A stretch of 53,910 nucleotides of DNA from an uncultured Bacteroides sp. (GCF_902491285.1 NZ_CABUHK010000030.1:1-53910); one strand, 5' to 3'. Shown: positions 1-9,561, counted from the stretch's first letter. Numbers and translations: made by a program. The notes: a model not told the origin generated them from the sequence alone.

Positions 1-94
1 TTCCTTCTATATATCCTTCTTTTCTGGTATGAGCGCCGAGTACTTCGGCTATATCGCGTGCTACAGATGGTTTTTCGGCTATGCAAACTATCAT
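1..94 (-). CDS. topB: DNA topoisomerase III, N-terminal fragment (cut by window edge)
   Basis: Only the first 31 codons lie in the window. The reading begins MIVCIAEKPSVARDIAEVLG, which is the conserved start of the TOPRIM domain of type IA topoisomerase III; the glutamate in AEKPS is the TOPRIM catalytic acid in this family. The start at 92-94 is preceded by a purine-rich GAGGAGAAAG ribosome-binding stretch. A TAnnTTTG promoter box lies about 35 bases upstream. The enzyme family decatenates DNA and relaxes negative supercoils. Identity rests on the start motif alone, since the rest of the gene is outside. Confidence 0.85.
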   Translation of the reverse strand, partial: MIVCIAEKPSVARDIAEVLGAHTRKEGYIEG

Positions 95-128
95 TCTTTC
101 TCCTCTTGTTTTTTATACTAACAGTTTG

Positions 129-176
129 CAAAGTTACACGAATATTTGTCTAAAAGAACAATATTCTGCAGAATAT
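129..176 (-). promoter_or_regulatory. topB promoter box with upstream 16-base palindrome
   Basis: TAACTTTG, read on the minus strand at 129-136, fits the Bacteroidota -7 consensus TAnnTTTG. Upstream of it, 161-176 is the perfect palindrome ATATTCTGCAGAATAT, centred about 45 bases before the expected transcript start. That position suits a dimeric regulator, but no regulator is known and the palindrome is AT-rich. Confidence 0.4.
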
Positions 177-227
177 GTTACTCCTACCAAAGTAAAGCAC
201 TCATAATGAGAATACGAGCAAAATAAC

Positions 228-271
228 ATCCCGTTTCTTCATTCTATCTATCTGGAGTGAAAAAACGGGAT
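228..271 (-). terminator. Terminator after the SusCD/EEP operon
   Basis: On the minus strand ATCCCGTTT...AAACGGGAT forms a stem of about nine pairs, extendable through TTCA/TGAA, followed by GTTATTTTG. It lies 54 bases beyond the stop codon of the EEP lipoprotein gene and ends that operon before topB. The T tract is imperfect. Confidence 0.6.
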
Positions 272-324
272 TATTACATTTTAGTCAATTAGTATCCATA
301 TAGCATTCCGCACCCAATCATGTT

Positions 325-1884
325 TTATTTCAAACCTGTGAAGTCACAGAAGAGAGGATAGTGTGAAGAAGCGGTCGCAACGTCGGCTCCGGTCAGATAT
401 TCCATCACGTCGGCTTGCGTCACAGTAACGTCATGGTCTTTCAAAGATACAATAAAGTCCAGACGACGCTGTTTTCCACCGTTTTCGGTCGACTTGTCCG
501 CACTAAGAAGATTCCAATCTTCCTTTACTTTCTTGAAGAAGTCGCTTTCCAAATTGCCTTCATTGAAATAGCCAGCCAAGAATGCCGGCTTGTTATAAGC
601 GGACAACTTCGTATGCAATGTCTGAAGCGCCTCAATACGTTTAGCCATATCCGTATCAAAATTCGTACTAGCTACCACAAATTTCTCATATTCCACTACC
701 ATTGCCGCACGCATCTCACTCTTTCCCGGCATCTGATACCTGTCCACACTGATTGGTTCGTCTTTCGTCAATATACCTACGCCAAACTCTCCGCCCTTGT
801 AATCAATCGCTTTAGCAAAATAATCATGCATATTACTCTTTTGCGCCAATGTATTCAACTGGTCTATGCCGCTTGAGCGCTCCGTCTCCTTATCCAGTCC
901 CTGCAAGCAGATAATATCGGAATTCATTTTATTTATAACAGCAGCGATGCGGTCATAGTCAATAATTCCGTCCGTACCGGCACAGTTTTTCATGAAGTAA
1001 TTAGCTATGCGCAAATCGCCCGCGGCTTTCGGAAATTCTTCGAGTGCCGTCACCTTGCGGAAATCGCAATAAAGAGGATAATGGTCGGAAGCCATCGAAA
1101 CGTTAACACCGTCCAGATTATACACGACATTCGATTTCACCACACTCGTTGCAGGACTCTTCAATGCCACAACAAAGTCGATGCGCTTGGTAGATTGCCC
1201 CGTAGGGAAAGTATTTTCCGTAGAACTAACTACATTCCATTCCTTTTTCAACTCCGTAAAGAATGCCCCGTTCATCAAGTCTTCATTAAAGTCACCTGCC
1301 ATATACACTACCTTTTTGTATTCTTTGGCAAGCTGTGTCAATAACTTCGCAGACTCTATTCTGTTATTTTCTTCCAGAGCCAGATGCGTGGAGATGACTA
1401 CATAATTCTCAAATTCGGCTATGGCAGCAGAACGAAGTTCGGCACCGGGAAGCGGGTAAGTCCGTGTACTGACCGGTGTTCCTTTAAATAAAAGACCGTT
1501 TCCATATTCACCTCCCTGATAGCTGATTGACTTACTGAAATAGTGGTTCATTCCTGTTTTATCTGCCAAGATTTTCAACTGGTCGACTTTATTGCTGCGG
1601 GTAGTCATATAGTCCACTTCCTGCAAGCAAACAATATCAGGCTCCATTCCATTGATAATAGCGGTAGTTCTGTCATAATTAATCACGCCATCGCTGCCGG
1701 CACAATGCCTTATGTTAAAAGTCAGTACTCTGAGATTATCCTCTCCTTTCGGGTAAGTATAAGAAACCTCCTGCTTGCCGTAGGGTATCATATTATCGAA
1801 CTTGGAGTTGTCCATGTCATCGGCACAGGACAAGTTGGCAAACACTGCTGCCAGAAGACATATATAAGAAATCATATTTTTCAT
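325..1884 (-). CDS. Surface or periplasmic lipoprotein with two EEP (DNase I-like) domains, the second degenerate
   Basis: The protein has 519 residues. It opens with a lipoprotein signal peptide (lipobox ANLSC, Cys20) and then carries two homologous endonuclease/exonuclease/phosphatase domains at about 51-276 and 291-516. Domain 1 keeps the metallohydrolase set: Asn57 (TFN), Glu89 (LQEVD), His167 (STH), Asp198/Asn200 (GDFN), Asp236 and Asp267-His268 (SDH). In domain 2 the matching places hold Phe297, Gly329, Asn408, Tyr439 and Ser507; only Asn441, Asp476 and His508 remain, so domain 2 is probably catalytically dead. EEP enzymes cut phosphodiester or phosphomonoester bonds in nucleic acids, sphingomyelin or inositol phosphates. 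The gene starts 24 bases after susD and looks like the third gene of that operon, suggesting it processes the imported nutrient. The substrate is unknown. Confidence 0.85.
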   Translation of the reverse strand: MKNMISYICLLAAVFANLSCADDMDNSKFDNMIPYGKQEVSYTYPKGEDNLRVLTFNIRHCAGSDGVINYDRTTAIINGMEPDIVCLQEVDYMTTRSNKVDQLKILADKTGMNHYFSKSISYQGGEYGNGLLFKGTPVSTRTYPLPGAELRSAAIAEFENYVVISTHLALEENNRIESAKLLTQLAKEYKKVVYMAGDFNEDLMNGAFFTELKKEWNVVSSTENTFPTGQSTKRIDFVVALKSPATSVVKSNVVYNLDGVNVSMASDHYPLYCDFRKVTALEEFPKAAGDLRIANYFMKNCAGTDGIIDYDRIAAVINKMNSDIICLQGLDKETERSSGIDQLNTLAQKSNMHDYFAKAIDYKGGEFGVGILTKDEPISVDRYQMPGKSEMRAAMVVEYEKFVVASTNFDTDMAKRIEALQTLHTKLSAYNKPAFLAGYFNEGNLESDFFKKVKEDWNLLSADKSTENGGKQRRLDFIVSLKDHDVTVTQADVMEYLTGADVATASSHYPLFCDFTGLK

Positions 1885-1908
1885 AAGAATTTATATTTCT
1901 GAATCTAA

Positions 1909-3666
1909 TTAATTAAAGTTCAATCCGTCATTCCAACCGGGATTCTGTGTGACTGCACCATTGGACAAAGTACGTTCGCTGATAGGAACAGGATATAAAT
2001 AATCTCTGTCTTCATTCCATTTTTTAGTAATCAGACTATGACAGATGATATAACCGCTCTCACCGTTCGACAAACGAATCTGTTCGCCAATTTCCAGATA
2101 TAAAGGTACATTTCCGGCAGGTTTCGTTCCAACGTAGAAGCAGACATCATCCGTACCGTCCTGGTCCAAATCGTAAGTACCCGGACCGGGGATATAGATT
2201 CCCAGCAAGTCATTCTCGAATAATTTTCCTTCTTTCCAGCGCATGATATCGTAATAGCGGAAACCTTCCATCGCCAGTTCGATAGTCCGTTCACGGCGAA
2301 TTTCAAGAATTACCCCCTGGTTAGCTCCTTTCACATTCGGATAACCTGTGGCAGCACTCATCAGGTACGGATCCGGTTTTGAATTAGCCAGTTCCATATC
2401 CAGATTCCCCATCCCTACCCTGTCTCTGAGTAACTTGATGGATTTATTAATATCCGCCTGCTTCAAAGTTCCCAATTCGGCTTTTGCTTCTGCAAAATTC
2501 AAGTATATCTCTGCCGTACGGAACAGTGGAATATCATTGCATGATTTATTATATTCATCATAATTAGCCGTCATCGAATATTTTATCAGGTGATATCCCG
2601 TCATTGTGTAAGCAAGGTTCGGAGCCTCTTTCTTTGTACTTCCTATTCTCGTATATCCGGGAGTACGGATAGTTTGTGCCAGTCGTGGGTCCCGATTCTG
2701 ACATTCCTGCTCGAAAGTCATTGTTTCATAACCGGCTTTATCCGTGAAACGGCTTCCGTCCGCCATCAGATAAGAATTCACAATCTTCTTATTTAATCCC
2801 GGGCGCCCCATCGTAGTGGCATTCTCATAATTCTGCACATTATGAAGAACAGAAAGAGAGGCTTCATAGTCGCGACCGAAAATGATTTCATCCGCTTGCA
2901 GATTCATGGAAGCGAATAAATCCCTGTAAGGTGTACTGCCCGATTTATAGAGCGTATATCCGCTTTCATTCATAAAAGTTTCGGATGCCGAGACACAAGC
3001 ATCCAAATATTTCTCATAATCCTCTAATCCGTGATATTTGCGGAAAGTCCCCTCGAACAGACAGACACGGGATTTCAGTGCTAAGGCTGTCCACCGGGTC
3101 AGTATATATGCATTTTTTGTTTTCGGAAGATTGGTAATCGCAAAATCCAGGTCGGACAACATTTTCTGCATGACGAATTCCCGTGAATCCCGGGCCTTAT
3201 ACAAATCCGGGTCGTCCGAATCAAGTGCTTTGTCATACCAGGGAATGTCACCGTACCTCTTCACCTTCTCAAAATAGAAATAAGCTCTGAAAAAACGGGC
3301 GACACCATCATAACGGTTACGGGCATTCACATCCGTGCAGTTGTGAGAATACTGCAAATAGAAATTAATATCCCGGAGTGCAGTAAAATTCCAGCCGTTT
3401 CCCTCATCGGGGATGATACGCTGCCCGGACATTTCGAGCATCAAATCGGACTTGACAATTAAATCGGATGATTCGGAATAGATATCGGCGGCAGCCGGAA
3501 TCAAGTTATTATAAAACTGGTTCGTAAACAATCGCAACTCATCCTCAGTCTTGAAGTACACATCAGGATACAGACGGTCTTTAGGTGTCTTATCCAACCA
3601 ATCGTCGCAAGATACGAAAGATACCGCCAATGCGAGCAACCAAGATACTATATAAACAGGTTTCAT
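1909..3666 (-). CDS. SusD/RagB-family nutrient-binding outer-membrane lipoprotein
   Basis: This 585-residue protein begins MKPVYIVSWLLALAVSFVSC, a type II signal peptide with Cys20 as the lipid anchor. The body has the helical TPR-like layout of SusD proteins, with the typical N-terminal DDWLDKTPKD stretch and C-terminal half motifs such as EIYLNFAEAKAELG, IRRERTIELAMEGFRYYDIMRWK and YLYPVPISE. SusD proteins sit on the cell surface as a lid over their SusC partner and present the glycan or other oligomer for import. The gene follows susC by 19 bases and precedes the EEP gene by 24, so the three are almost certainly cotranscribed. The ligand cannot be read from the sequence. Confidence 0.95.
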   Translation of the reverse strand: MKPVYIVSWLLALAVSFVSCDDWLDKTPKDRLYPDVYFKTEDELRLFTNQFYNNLIPAAADIYSESSDLIVKSDLMLEMSGQRIIPDEGNGWNFTALRDINFYLQYSHNCTDVNARNRYDGVARFFRAYFYFEKVKRYGDIPWYDKALDSDDPDLYKARDSREFVMQKMLSDLDFAITNLPKTKNAYILTRWTALALKSRVCLFEGTFRKYHGLEDYEKYLDACVSASETFMNESGYTLYKSGSTPYRDLFASMNLQADEIIFGRDYEASLSVLHNVQNYENATTMGRPGLNKKIVNSYLMADGSRFTDKAGYETMTFEQECQNRDPRLAQTIRTPGYTRIGSTKKEAPNLAYTMTGYHLIKYSMTANYDEYNKSCNDIPLFRTAEIYLNFAEAKAELGTLKQADINKSIKLLRDRVGMGNLDMELANSKPDPYLMSAATGYPNVKGANQGVILEIRRERTIELAMEGFRYYDIMRWKEGKLFENDLLGIYIPGPGTYDLDQDGTDDVCFYVGTKPAGNVPLYLEIGEQIRLSNGESGYIICHSLITKKWNEDRDYLYPVPISERTLSNGAVTQNPGWNDGLNFN

Positions 3667-3685
3667 AATTCAGATATTATTTAGT

Positions 3686-6600
3686 TTAAAAAGTTACGTT
3701 CACTCCAAAAGAATAGGTCTTCGACCAAGGATACAGTTTAGCGTTACCATTTGCCGACTTAATGGAGTTCTCCGCCGATGCCTGTTCCGGATCAATGTAA
3801 TCACTCTTTAGTGGAGAGAAAGTAAACAGGTTCTCGCCACTGAAATAGATATGCAGGCGTTCTATCTTCACTTTCTTCGTCCATACGGCGGGAATCGTAT
3901 AACCTACTGTTATATTTTTTACCCTGCAATAGGCTAGATTCTGCAAATAACGGTCGTTCACCACTCCCAAAGAACGATTATTGCCCAAAGCAAGATACCC
4001 TATCGGACGCGGGAAATAAGCATCCGGATTTTCCGGACTCCATACATTACTCAAGAAATCACGGGGAATGAATGATGAGTACGGACGCGCATACGGTCCC
4101 CAAAAGAATACGGAGTTAGTGCCCGGATACCAGTCCTGATGTCCTACGCCCTGGAGATAGATAGAGAAGTCGAAACCGTACCAGTCGAAACCACCTTGAA
4201 TACTATACGTATAACGCGGCAATGAGTTTCCGATTATTTTCCGGTCACCCGGGTCATCCGCTGTATTCGAACCGGAAGATATTTTATTGTTACCGTCCAA
4301 ATCTACGAACTTCATATCACCGGCATGAAGTCCCGGATTCACCTGTGCCGTGTTGATAACGAAGTTCACTGCCGTTTGGTCAACGTTATAGTTTGCCGCT
4401 TCTTCGTCCGTTCTGAAAAGTCCGTCCACTACATATCCCCAAATATCTCCCAGTTTCTGCCCGACATAATAATCGCTCAATATCTTGGACGGATTATCGA
4501 ATTTCGTTATTTCCGATGTATTGTCCGCCAAGCCTACGGACAGGTTATAGCGGAAAGGCTTGTTTGCCAGCTTGAAAGCGTCGTTCCATGTCAGCATCAA
4601 TTCCCAACCTTTGGTACGCAGGTTGGCTGCATTTTGCTTGGGTTCATTAGCTCCGTAAGCACCGGGAAGTTTCTTGCCGGAAGTTTGCATACCTTTGGTA
4701 TCCCTGATATAAGCATCGGCAGTCAAGTTCAAACGATTATTCAAAAAGCCGAGGTCTAGTCCCACGTTCCAAGTCGAAACGGTTTCCCAAGTCAGGTCGG
4801 CGGAATTCGGATCGGAAACACTGGCATAAGAGCCTTTCTTCTGATCACCAAATATATAATTCATTGTGCCATTGGTGTTAATGGTTTGTATATAGTCATA
4901 ATATCCTACCTGCTGATTTCCCAACGAACCGTACGACAAGCGTAATTTCACATTATCAATATTCTTCTTTAAGTTTCCGAAAAACGGTTCTTCACTGATT
5001 CTCCATCCTACGGAAGCTGAGGGAAAGAAACCAAAACGGTGTCCGCTTCTGAAACGAGAACTTCCGTCATAGCGTCCGCTCGTCTCAAATAAGTAACGGC
5101 CGCCCTTGTAGGAGTAATTAAGACGATAAAATGCACCTAGAAGTGCGTATTCATTCTGTCCGCCGGACATAGTCATTGCGTCACCGACTGCCAGATTCAA
5201 GTCATTCAGGTCATCGGAAAGCAACCCTTGGCGGGAGACTTTAATGTCTTTCAGACGCTTGGTTTCATAGTTATAACCAGCCATAATCTTGAACTGATGA
5301 CCGGCAAAATCCAACATATAGTCACCATACACATTGAAGGCCTGATACCAATGATTGGTTTGTGTTTCTTTCAACTGATTCACACCGTTTCCGGTAGTCA
5401 GGTAGGATATTTCACCTGGATATTTGGAATAGGGCACATTCACCGTTCTGTTCATGGTTTGATAATTATAGTGCAGGTAACTGTAATTGGCACGGATATT
5501 CAGGTTTTTCATTACATTGAAACTTGCCTCAAATGTTGTGGAAAACTCATACCGCTGGTCTTCATTTTTATGCTTTCCATAAGCAAGGATAGCCCCCATC
5601 CCATCCAAAACTGCGGAATTACTCAATGAGGTCAGATACACGGCACTACCGTCAGGATTGACAGGTACAAAGCTAGCCAACGCATGATTCACAGCAGTAT
5701 TAAAGTTGTTATTAATGCCCGACAGTCCCGGATAAGAGTAACTATTGTAATGGTACTTCGTATTATTGCTGATGGTCAGCCTCGGAGTTATTTTAGCCGA
5801 GATTTTACTTCTGAAGTTATATACCTTATACTTATCGGGGTTCTGCCTGAAGATACCAGTCTGGTCAACTGTATTTCCTGATAAGTAATAGTTCAGCTTG
5901 TCATTTCCCCCGCTAACACTGATATTATGCTCCCACATCGGTCTGTTTTTACGATAGAGATAATTATACCAGTCAAAATTACCGTAATATACATATGTGT
6001 CCCTTCCATCGCGTTGGTCGGTCACTACCCAGGGACGTTCCGGATTCTCCGTTTTATCATTCCGCCGTAACCAAAGCTGACGGTAATCTTCTTCCGTATA
6101 ATTAGTATAAGGCTTTCCATTGTAGTTGGTATAAAACAGGTCGTTAATACCAGCCGAATAATAGCCTCTGGTTTCAAAATCGGTAGAAGTCGTCTGATTA
6201 CTCCATGAGTATCTCCCATCATACGAAACGGTAGTCTTACGGGCAGACCCCTCTTTGGTAGTCACAAGAATAACACCATAAGAGGCACGCGCACCGTAAA
6301 TGGCAGCAGAAGAGGCATCTTTCAGCACTGAAATAGATGCGATGTCATTCGGGTTCAAGCGATCGACATCTCCCTCTATACCGTCAATCAGAACCAGTGG
6401 CGATGCATTGCCGCTAATAGAATTGACACCACGGATATTGATAGTTGCCGAAGCCCCCGGATAGCCCGACCCGAAAGTAACATTCATATTAGGAACTGTT
6501 CCTTGCAACATCTGCGAAGCTCTCGGCACAGGTCTGTCTTCCATCGTTTTAGTGTCTACTACAGCTACGGCTCCCGTCAGATTGACTTTCTTTTGAGTAC

Positions 6601-7207
6601 CATAACCAACGACTACCACTTCTTCCAACGTCGCTGTATCCTCACGGAGCATCACTCTCGAAGATTTCTGCAACTCGGAGACTTTGATTTCTTTCTTTTC
6701 AAACCCGATATATGACACTACGATTACCGCATTGACCGGAACGGACGACAACGTAAATTCACCATCCAAGTTTGTGACTGTCCCCATAGATTGTCCCACC
6801 ACCTGTACACTGGCACCAATTATCGGTTCGCCATTCACATCGACTACTTTCCCCACAACCCGGTGTAAGGACTGTGATGGGACAGTAGCGGTATTGCGTG
6901 CTGTTTTCTTTGTGATGATAATCATCCGGTTTTGTAGCTTGTACTCTACGTCTTTATCCAAAACAGCAGCAAGCACATTGTTTACAGTTGTTTGTTGAAA
7001 GGAAGCTGTTATTCGCTTGTTTTCATTAACCTCGTCTGTTTTATAGATAATGGAGTACTTTGTCTGCCGCTCAACTTCTTTCAATACCGCTTTTAGCGGC
7101 TCATTCTTAAAGACCTTCGTAACTGTCTGCGCCCTAAATGACTGGACGCCCATACATAACAGAATCAGGAGAAACAATCTAAAAAATGAGTTTCTTCGGT
7201 CATTCAT
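3686..7207 (-). CDS. SusC-family TonB-dependent transporter with N-terminal STN signalling domain
   Basis: The protein has 1173 residues. In order it has a signal peptide (1-26), a secretin/TonB N-terminal (STN) domain (about 30-100), a carboxypeptidase-regulatory-like beta domain (about 115-195), the EEVVVVGYGTQKK region typical of SusC proteins, a plug domain with LIDGIEGD and DASSAAIYGARASYGVILVTTK, and a 22-strand barrel ending in FGVNVTF. The STN domain marks a transporter that signals ligand arrival to a FecR anti-sigma factor, and a FecR/ECF sigma pair lies just upstream. It should import the ligand held by the adjacent SusD. A candidate ECF-type promoter (7296-7336) lies 89 bases before the start codon. 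Confidence 0.95.
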   Translation of the reverse strand: MNDRRNSFFRLFLLILLCMGVQSFRAQTVTKVFKNEPLKAVLKEVERQTKYSIIYKTDEVNENKRITASFQQTTVNNVLAAVLDKDVEYKLQNRMIIITKKTARNTATVPSQSLHRVVGKVVDVNGEPIIGASVQVVGQSMGTVTNLDGEFTLSSVPVNAVIVVSYIGFEKKEIKVSELQKSSRVMLREDTATLEEVVVVGYGTQKKVNLTGAVAVVDTKTMEDRPVPRASQMLQGTVPNMNVTFGSGYPGASATINIRGVNSISGNASPLVLIDGIEGDVDRLNPNDIASISVLKDASSAAIYGARASYGVILVTTKEGSARKTTVSYDGRYSWSNQTTSTDFETRGYYSAGINDLFYTNYNGKPYTNYTEEDYRQLWLRRNDKTENPERPWVVTDQRDGRDTYVYYGNFDWYNYLYRKNRPMWEHNISVSGGNDKLNYYLSGNTVDQTGIFRQNPDKYKVYNFRSKISAKITPRLTISNNTKYHYNSYSYPGLSGINNNFNTAVNHALASFVPVNPDGSAVYLTSLSNSAVLDGMGAILAYGKHKNEDQRYEFSTTFEASFNVMKNLNIRANYSYLHYNYQTMNRTVNVPYSKYPGEISYLTTGNGVNQLKETQTNHWYQAFNVYGDYMLDFAGHQFKIMAGYNYETKRLKDIKVSRQGLLSDDLNDLNLAVGDAMTMSGGQNEYALLGAFYRLNYSYKGGRYLFETSGRYDGSSRFRSGHRFGFFPSASVGWRISEEPFFGNLKKNIDNVKLRLSYGSLGNQQVGYYDYIQTINTNGTMNYIFGDQKKGSYASVSDPNSADLTWETVSTWNVGLDLGFLNNRLNLTADAYIRDTKGMQTSGKKLPGAYGANEPKQNAANLRTKGWELMLTWNDAFKLANKPFRYNLSVGLADNTSEITKFDNPSKILSDYYVGQKLGDIWGYVVDGLFRTDEEAANYNVDQTAVNFVINTAQVNPGLHAGDMKFVDLDGNNKISSGSNTADDPGDRKIIGNSLPRYTYSIQGGFDWYGFDFSIYLQGVGHQDWYPGTNSVFFWGPYARPYSSFIPRDFLSNVWSPENPDAYFPRPIGYLALGNNRSLGVVNDRYLQNLAYCRVKNITVGYTIPAVWTKKVKIERLHIYFSGENLFTFSPLKSDYIDPEQASAENSIKSANGNAKLYPWSKTYSFGVNVTF

Positions 7208-7295
7208 AATTTTATCAATTAAGTTGTTACAATTTAAAGTGATTTATATTTAAGGATATATATATATTCGATTGTAGTAATTTCCAAGAACCGCC

Positions 7296-7336
7296 TCTAT
7301 AAGATAAAACAACTCATCGTCCATCTACCCAACTCC
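7296..7336 (-). promoter_or_regulatory. Candidate ECF-sigma promoter before susC
   Basis: This 41-base stretch aligns without gaps to 9562-9602 upstream of fecR, with 34 of 41 positions identical by eye. Read on the minus strand the shared core is GGAGTTGGGTA, about 15 bases, then GTTGTT and ATCTTATAGA. It does not resemble the housekeeping TAnnTTTG box. Two copies in one sigma/anti-sigma locus suggest promoters read by the locus sigma factor. That assignment is inference. Confidence 0.6.
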
Positions 7337-7343
7337 TATAAAC

Positions 7344-7372
7344 ACAAAAAAGCAGATTATTTCTGCTTTTTG
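7344..7372 (-). terminator. Terminator after the GLUG-like lipoprotein gene
   Basis: On the minus strand AAAAAGCAGAA, a short loop and TCTGCTTTTTT form a hairpin ending in a T run. It lies 17 bases past the lipoprotein stop codon and just upstream of the candidate susC promoter, separating the fecR-lipoprotein unit from the susCD unit. Confidence 0.8.
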
Positions 7373-7388
7373 TATTTATAGGCTCTTA

Positions 7389-8534
7389 TTATTCAGACCA
7401 CTGGAATATCGGATAACCGTCCGTTCCTTTTTTCCAAAGATTCGGATTCCAAGCTACGATAATATCTTCCAGCTCTCCGGTCGTTTTTGCCACTCCGTGA
7501 AATGTCGTTCCCGTAGCCGACGATTCGTCCGATGGAATAATTATACTTTCATTCACTTTCAGTACGATACCATCATAAGCATAACAATTCTCATAGCTGC
7601 CCAATGAAGCAGATACACCGACAATGCGTCCTACGGTTGACGAAGTATCTACTCCGGTCATATTACTCCATGCTGCACTGTTCTTGATGGCAATATCACT
7701 ATTCTTGTCGATTTGTCCTAAAACACCACCTATGCCTCCTTTTGTCGCGCTGACCGCCCCATATGCATAACAGTTTTCAATAAAGCCACCGACACCAACT
7801 TTCCGCCCGACAATACCACCCGCTTTTCCACCGCTTGCAGCCTGGTCGTTGACCGTTGCACTTGAATAGCAGTTCTTTATATAGCTTTCCTGTCCGTCAT
7901 AGCTGTTTGCCAACACACCGGCGATTCCACCAGCAGCACCGGATCCTATCACCTCACCGGTCGTATAGCAATTCACAATTCTTCCCGTCTTACTACCATT
8001 TCCCTTATCTTTAAGTCCAAGATAACCGGTGATAATTCCTATACCTTGCCGAGTGGACGAAACGGAAGCGTCAACAAAACCTACATTACGGCAATCACCA
8101 CACAACACCCCAAAGAAACTCGGATAATCACCGGCAGAGCATTTAAAGTTCTTAATGACATGACTGTCTCCGTCAAAGTCTATCTCATAAGGGAAATCTC
8201 CTGAGCCATTCAATGATTGCCAATCATCAATACCTGCCATATCAATGTCAGCGCCCAACTGAAAATAAACTTTTATTCCCGATTTCAATACACTACGCAT
8301 ATTCTTAATCTGCGTCCCATCCATTATCACATAAGGTTTGCTGTCCGTTCCGTTTCCTTTCTCGAACAAACCGCTGGCACCGTCTCCGTCACCATCACTA
8401 GTTCCATCGTCCGTTTCCGTCTTTTCAAATGGAACACGGGTATATGAGTCTAAAGGATTAGAGTCAGAACACGAAATTGCAACAGATGCCATCATCAACA
8501 GCATCCCCAATCTGCCTATTTGAGTAATATTCAT
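7389..8534 (-). CDS. GLUG-motif-like surface lipoprotein
   Basis: The protein has 381 residues. It has a lipoprotein signal (VAISC, Cys22), an acidic low-complexity linker rich in Asp and Gly (about 40-55), and an opening GNGTDSKPYVIMDGTQIKNM segment typical of GLUG-type proteins. A repetitive region follows, with units such as GGIAGVLANS, GGIVGRKVG and GGIGGVLGQI, each followed by an INCYTTG-type turn. GLUG proteins are thought to form beta-helix-like surface structures, often in adhesins or surface binding proteins. The gene follows fecR by about 30 bases and has its own terminator. It may be an accessory surface binder for the same nutrient as SusCD. Its function is not established. Confidence 0.7.
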   Translation of the reverse strand: MNITQIGRLGMLLMMASVAISCSDSNPLDSYTRVPFEKTETDDGTSDGDGDGASGLFEKGNGTDSKPYVIMDGTQIKNMRSVLKSGIKVYFQLGADIDMAGIDDWQSLNGSGDFPYEIDFDGDSHVIKNFKCSAGDYPSFFGVLCGDCRNVGFVDASVSSTRQGIGIITGYLGLKDKGNGSKTGRIVNCYTTGEVIGSGAAGGIAGVLANSYDGQESYIKNCYSSATVNDQAASGGKAGGIVGRKVGVGGFIENCYAYGAVSATKGGIGGVLGQIDKNSDIAIKNSAAWSNMTGVDTSSTVGRIVGVSASLGSYENCYAYDGIVLKVNESIIIPSDESSATGTTFHGVAKTTGELEDIIVAWNPNLWKKGTDGYPIFQWSE

Positions 8535-8566
8535 ACTTGATTTCTTTACAATTAAACATAGAGTTC

Positions 8567-9550
8567 TTATCTTATATATATATCCTTTTCCTTGTATTCT
8601 ACTTTGATAGGTATGATTTCTTTAAGCGCATCCATTACGTCTACGATTGTCTCTTTATTACGCAACGAAACACGGAACTTCATGTCGCCCAACTTCTCGG
8701 ACTCCAACTGAATACGCACATCGTACTGACGGGAAAGTTTCTTCACCATCTCTCCCAATGTTATATCGTCATATTCGATTCTGTCTTCCGCCCACGCCAT
8801 TGCCTGCCATGCATTGACTTTCTTTCCTTTCAACTGCCCTGTCTGCAAATCCAAAGAAATGGATTCTCCCGGCGACATCCGTATTTGTTCTTCCTTATAA
8901 TTCAACTCTACCGTTCCTTCCTGTAAGGTAGTAGTTATATAAGAATCGTCCGGATAGGCGGATACATTAAACTTCGTACCTTTCACCACCACATCATATT
9001 CCTGCGTCTTTACCGTGAATCTCTTTCCATTCCGCCTGGTTACTTCAAAATATCCTTCTCCTTCCAGTTCCACAACCCGGTCGGCAGTATTGAAATGATT
9101 CGAATATCTTAGTACGGAACCTGAATTCAGCCATACGATAGTCCCATCCGAAAGCTGTATTTTACTCTTATCCCCCAGCGGGGCTTCGCAAACAAAGAAC
9201 GTTTTCGGTGTAAACAGGTAAACAGTTTGCCGGATACCCAGCGTGCTACTGATAATCAACGCTACCACGGCAGCGATACGGGCTATCTTCCATATATTCA
9301 GTTTCGGTTTCTTCAATAATGGAACAATAGCTTCCTGCGTGTACATCTTATGCTTCAATGCTTCCCATTCGGCATCAGTCTGCGAATCAGACACCCGGTT
9401 GCTCATCCATTCTTTCTCCCATTGACGGAATCTGCCATAGCCACCCTCAGTCTGTTCAATACATTCAAACAGGGTCTTTTCGTCAGCTCTTGATATACGT
9501 CCTTCAAAATACTGAATAGCCAATTCTCGGATATTTTCTTCTTGCTTCAT
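8567..9550 (-). CDS. FecR-family anti-sigma factor
   Basis: Translated from the ATG at 9548-9550 the protein has 327 residues; a GTG three codons upstream is less likely. The N-terminal 80 residues form the cytoplasmic sigma-binding part. A single membrane helix follows (IARIAAVVALIISSTLGI, about 88-105), then the periplasmic FecR domain with KIQLSDGTIVWLNSGS and VELEGEGYFEV, and a C-terminal DUF4974 domain ending VEYKEKDIYIR. FecR proteins hold an ECF sigma factor until the STN domain of a TonB-dependent transporter signals ligand. The sigma gene is directly upstream and the STN-bearing SusC is downstream, so the three should form one signalling chain. Confidence 0.93.
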   Translation of the reverse strand: MKQEENIRELAIQYFEGRISRADEKTLFECIEQTEGGYGRFRQWEKEWMSNRVSDSQTDAEWEALKHKMYTQEAIVPLLKKPKLNIWKIARIAAVVALIISSTLGIRQTVYLFTPKTFFVCEAPLGDKSKIQLSDGTIVWLNSGSVLRYSNHFNTADRVVELEGEGYFEVTRRNGKRFTVKTQEYDVVVKGTKFNVSAYPDDSYITTTLQEGTVELNYKEEQIRMSPGESISLDLQTGQLKGKKVNAWQAMAWAEDRIEYDDITLGEMVKKLSRQYDVRIQLESEKLGDMKFRVSLRNKETIVDVMDALKEIIPIKVEYKEKDIYIR

Positions 9551-9561
9551 TATATTCACTT

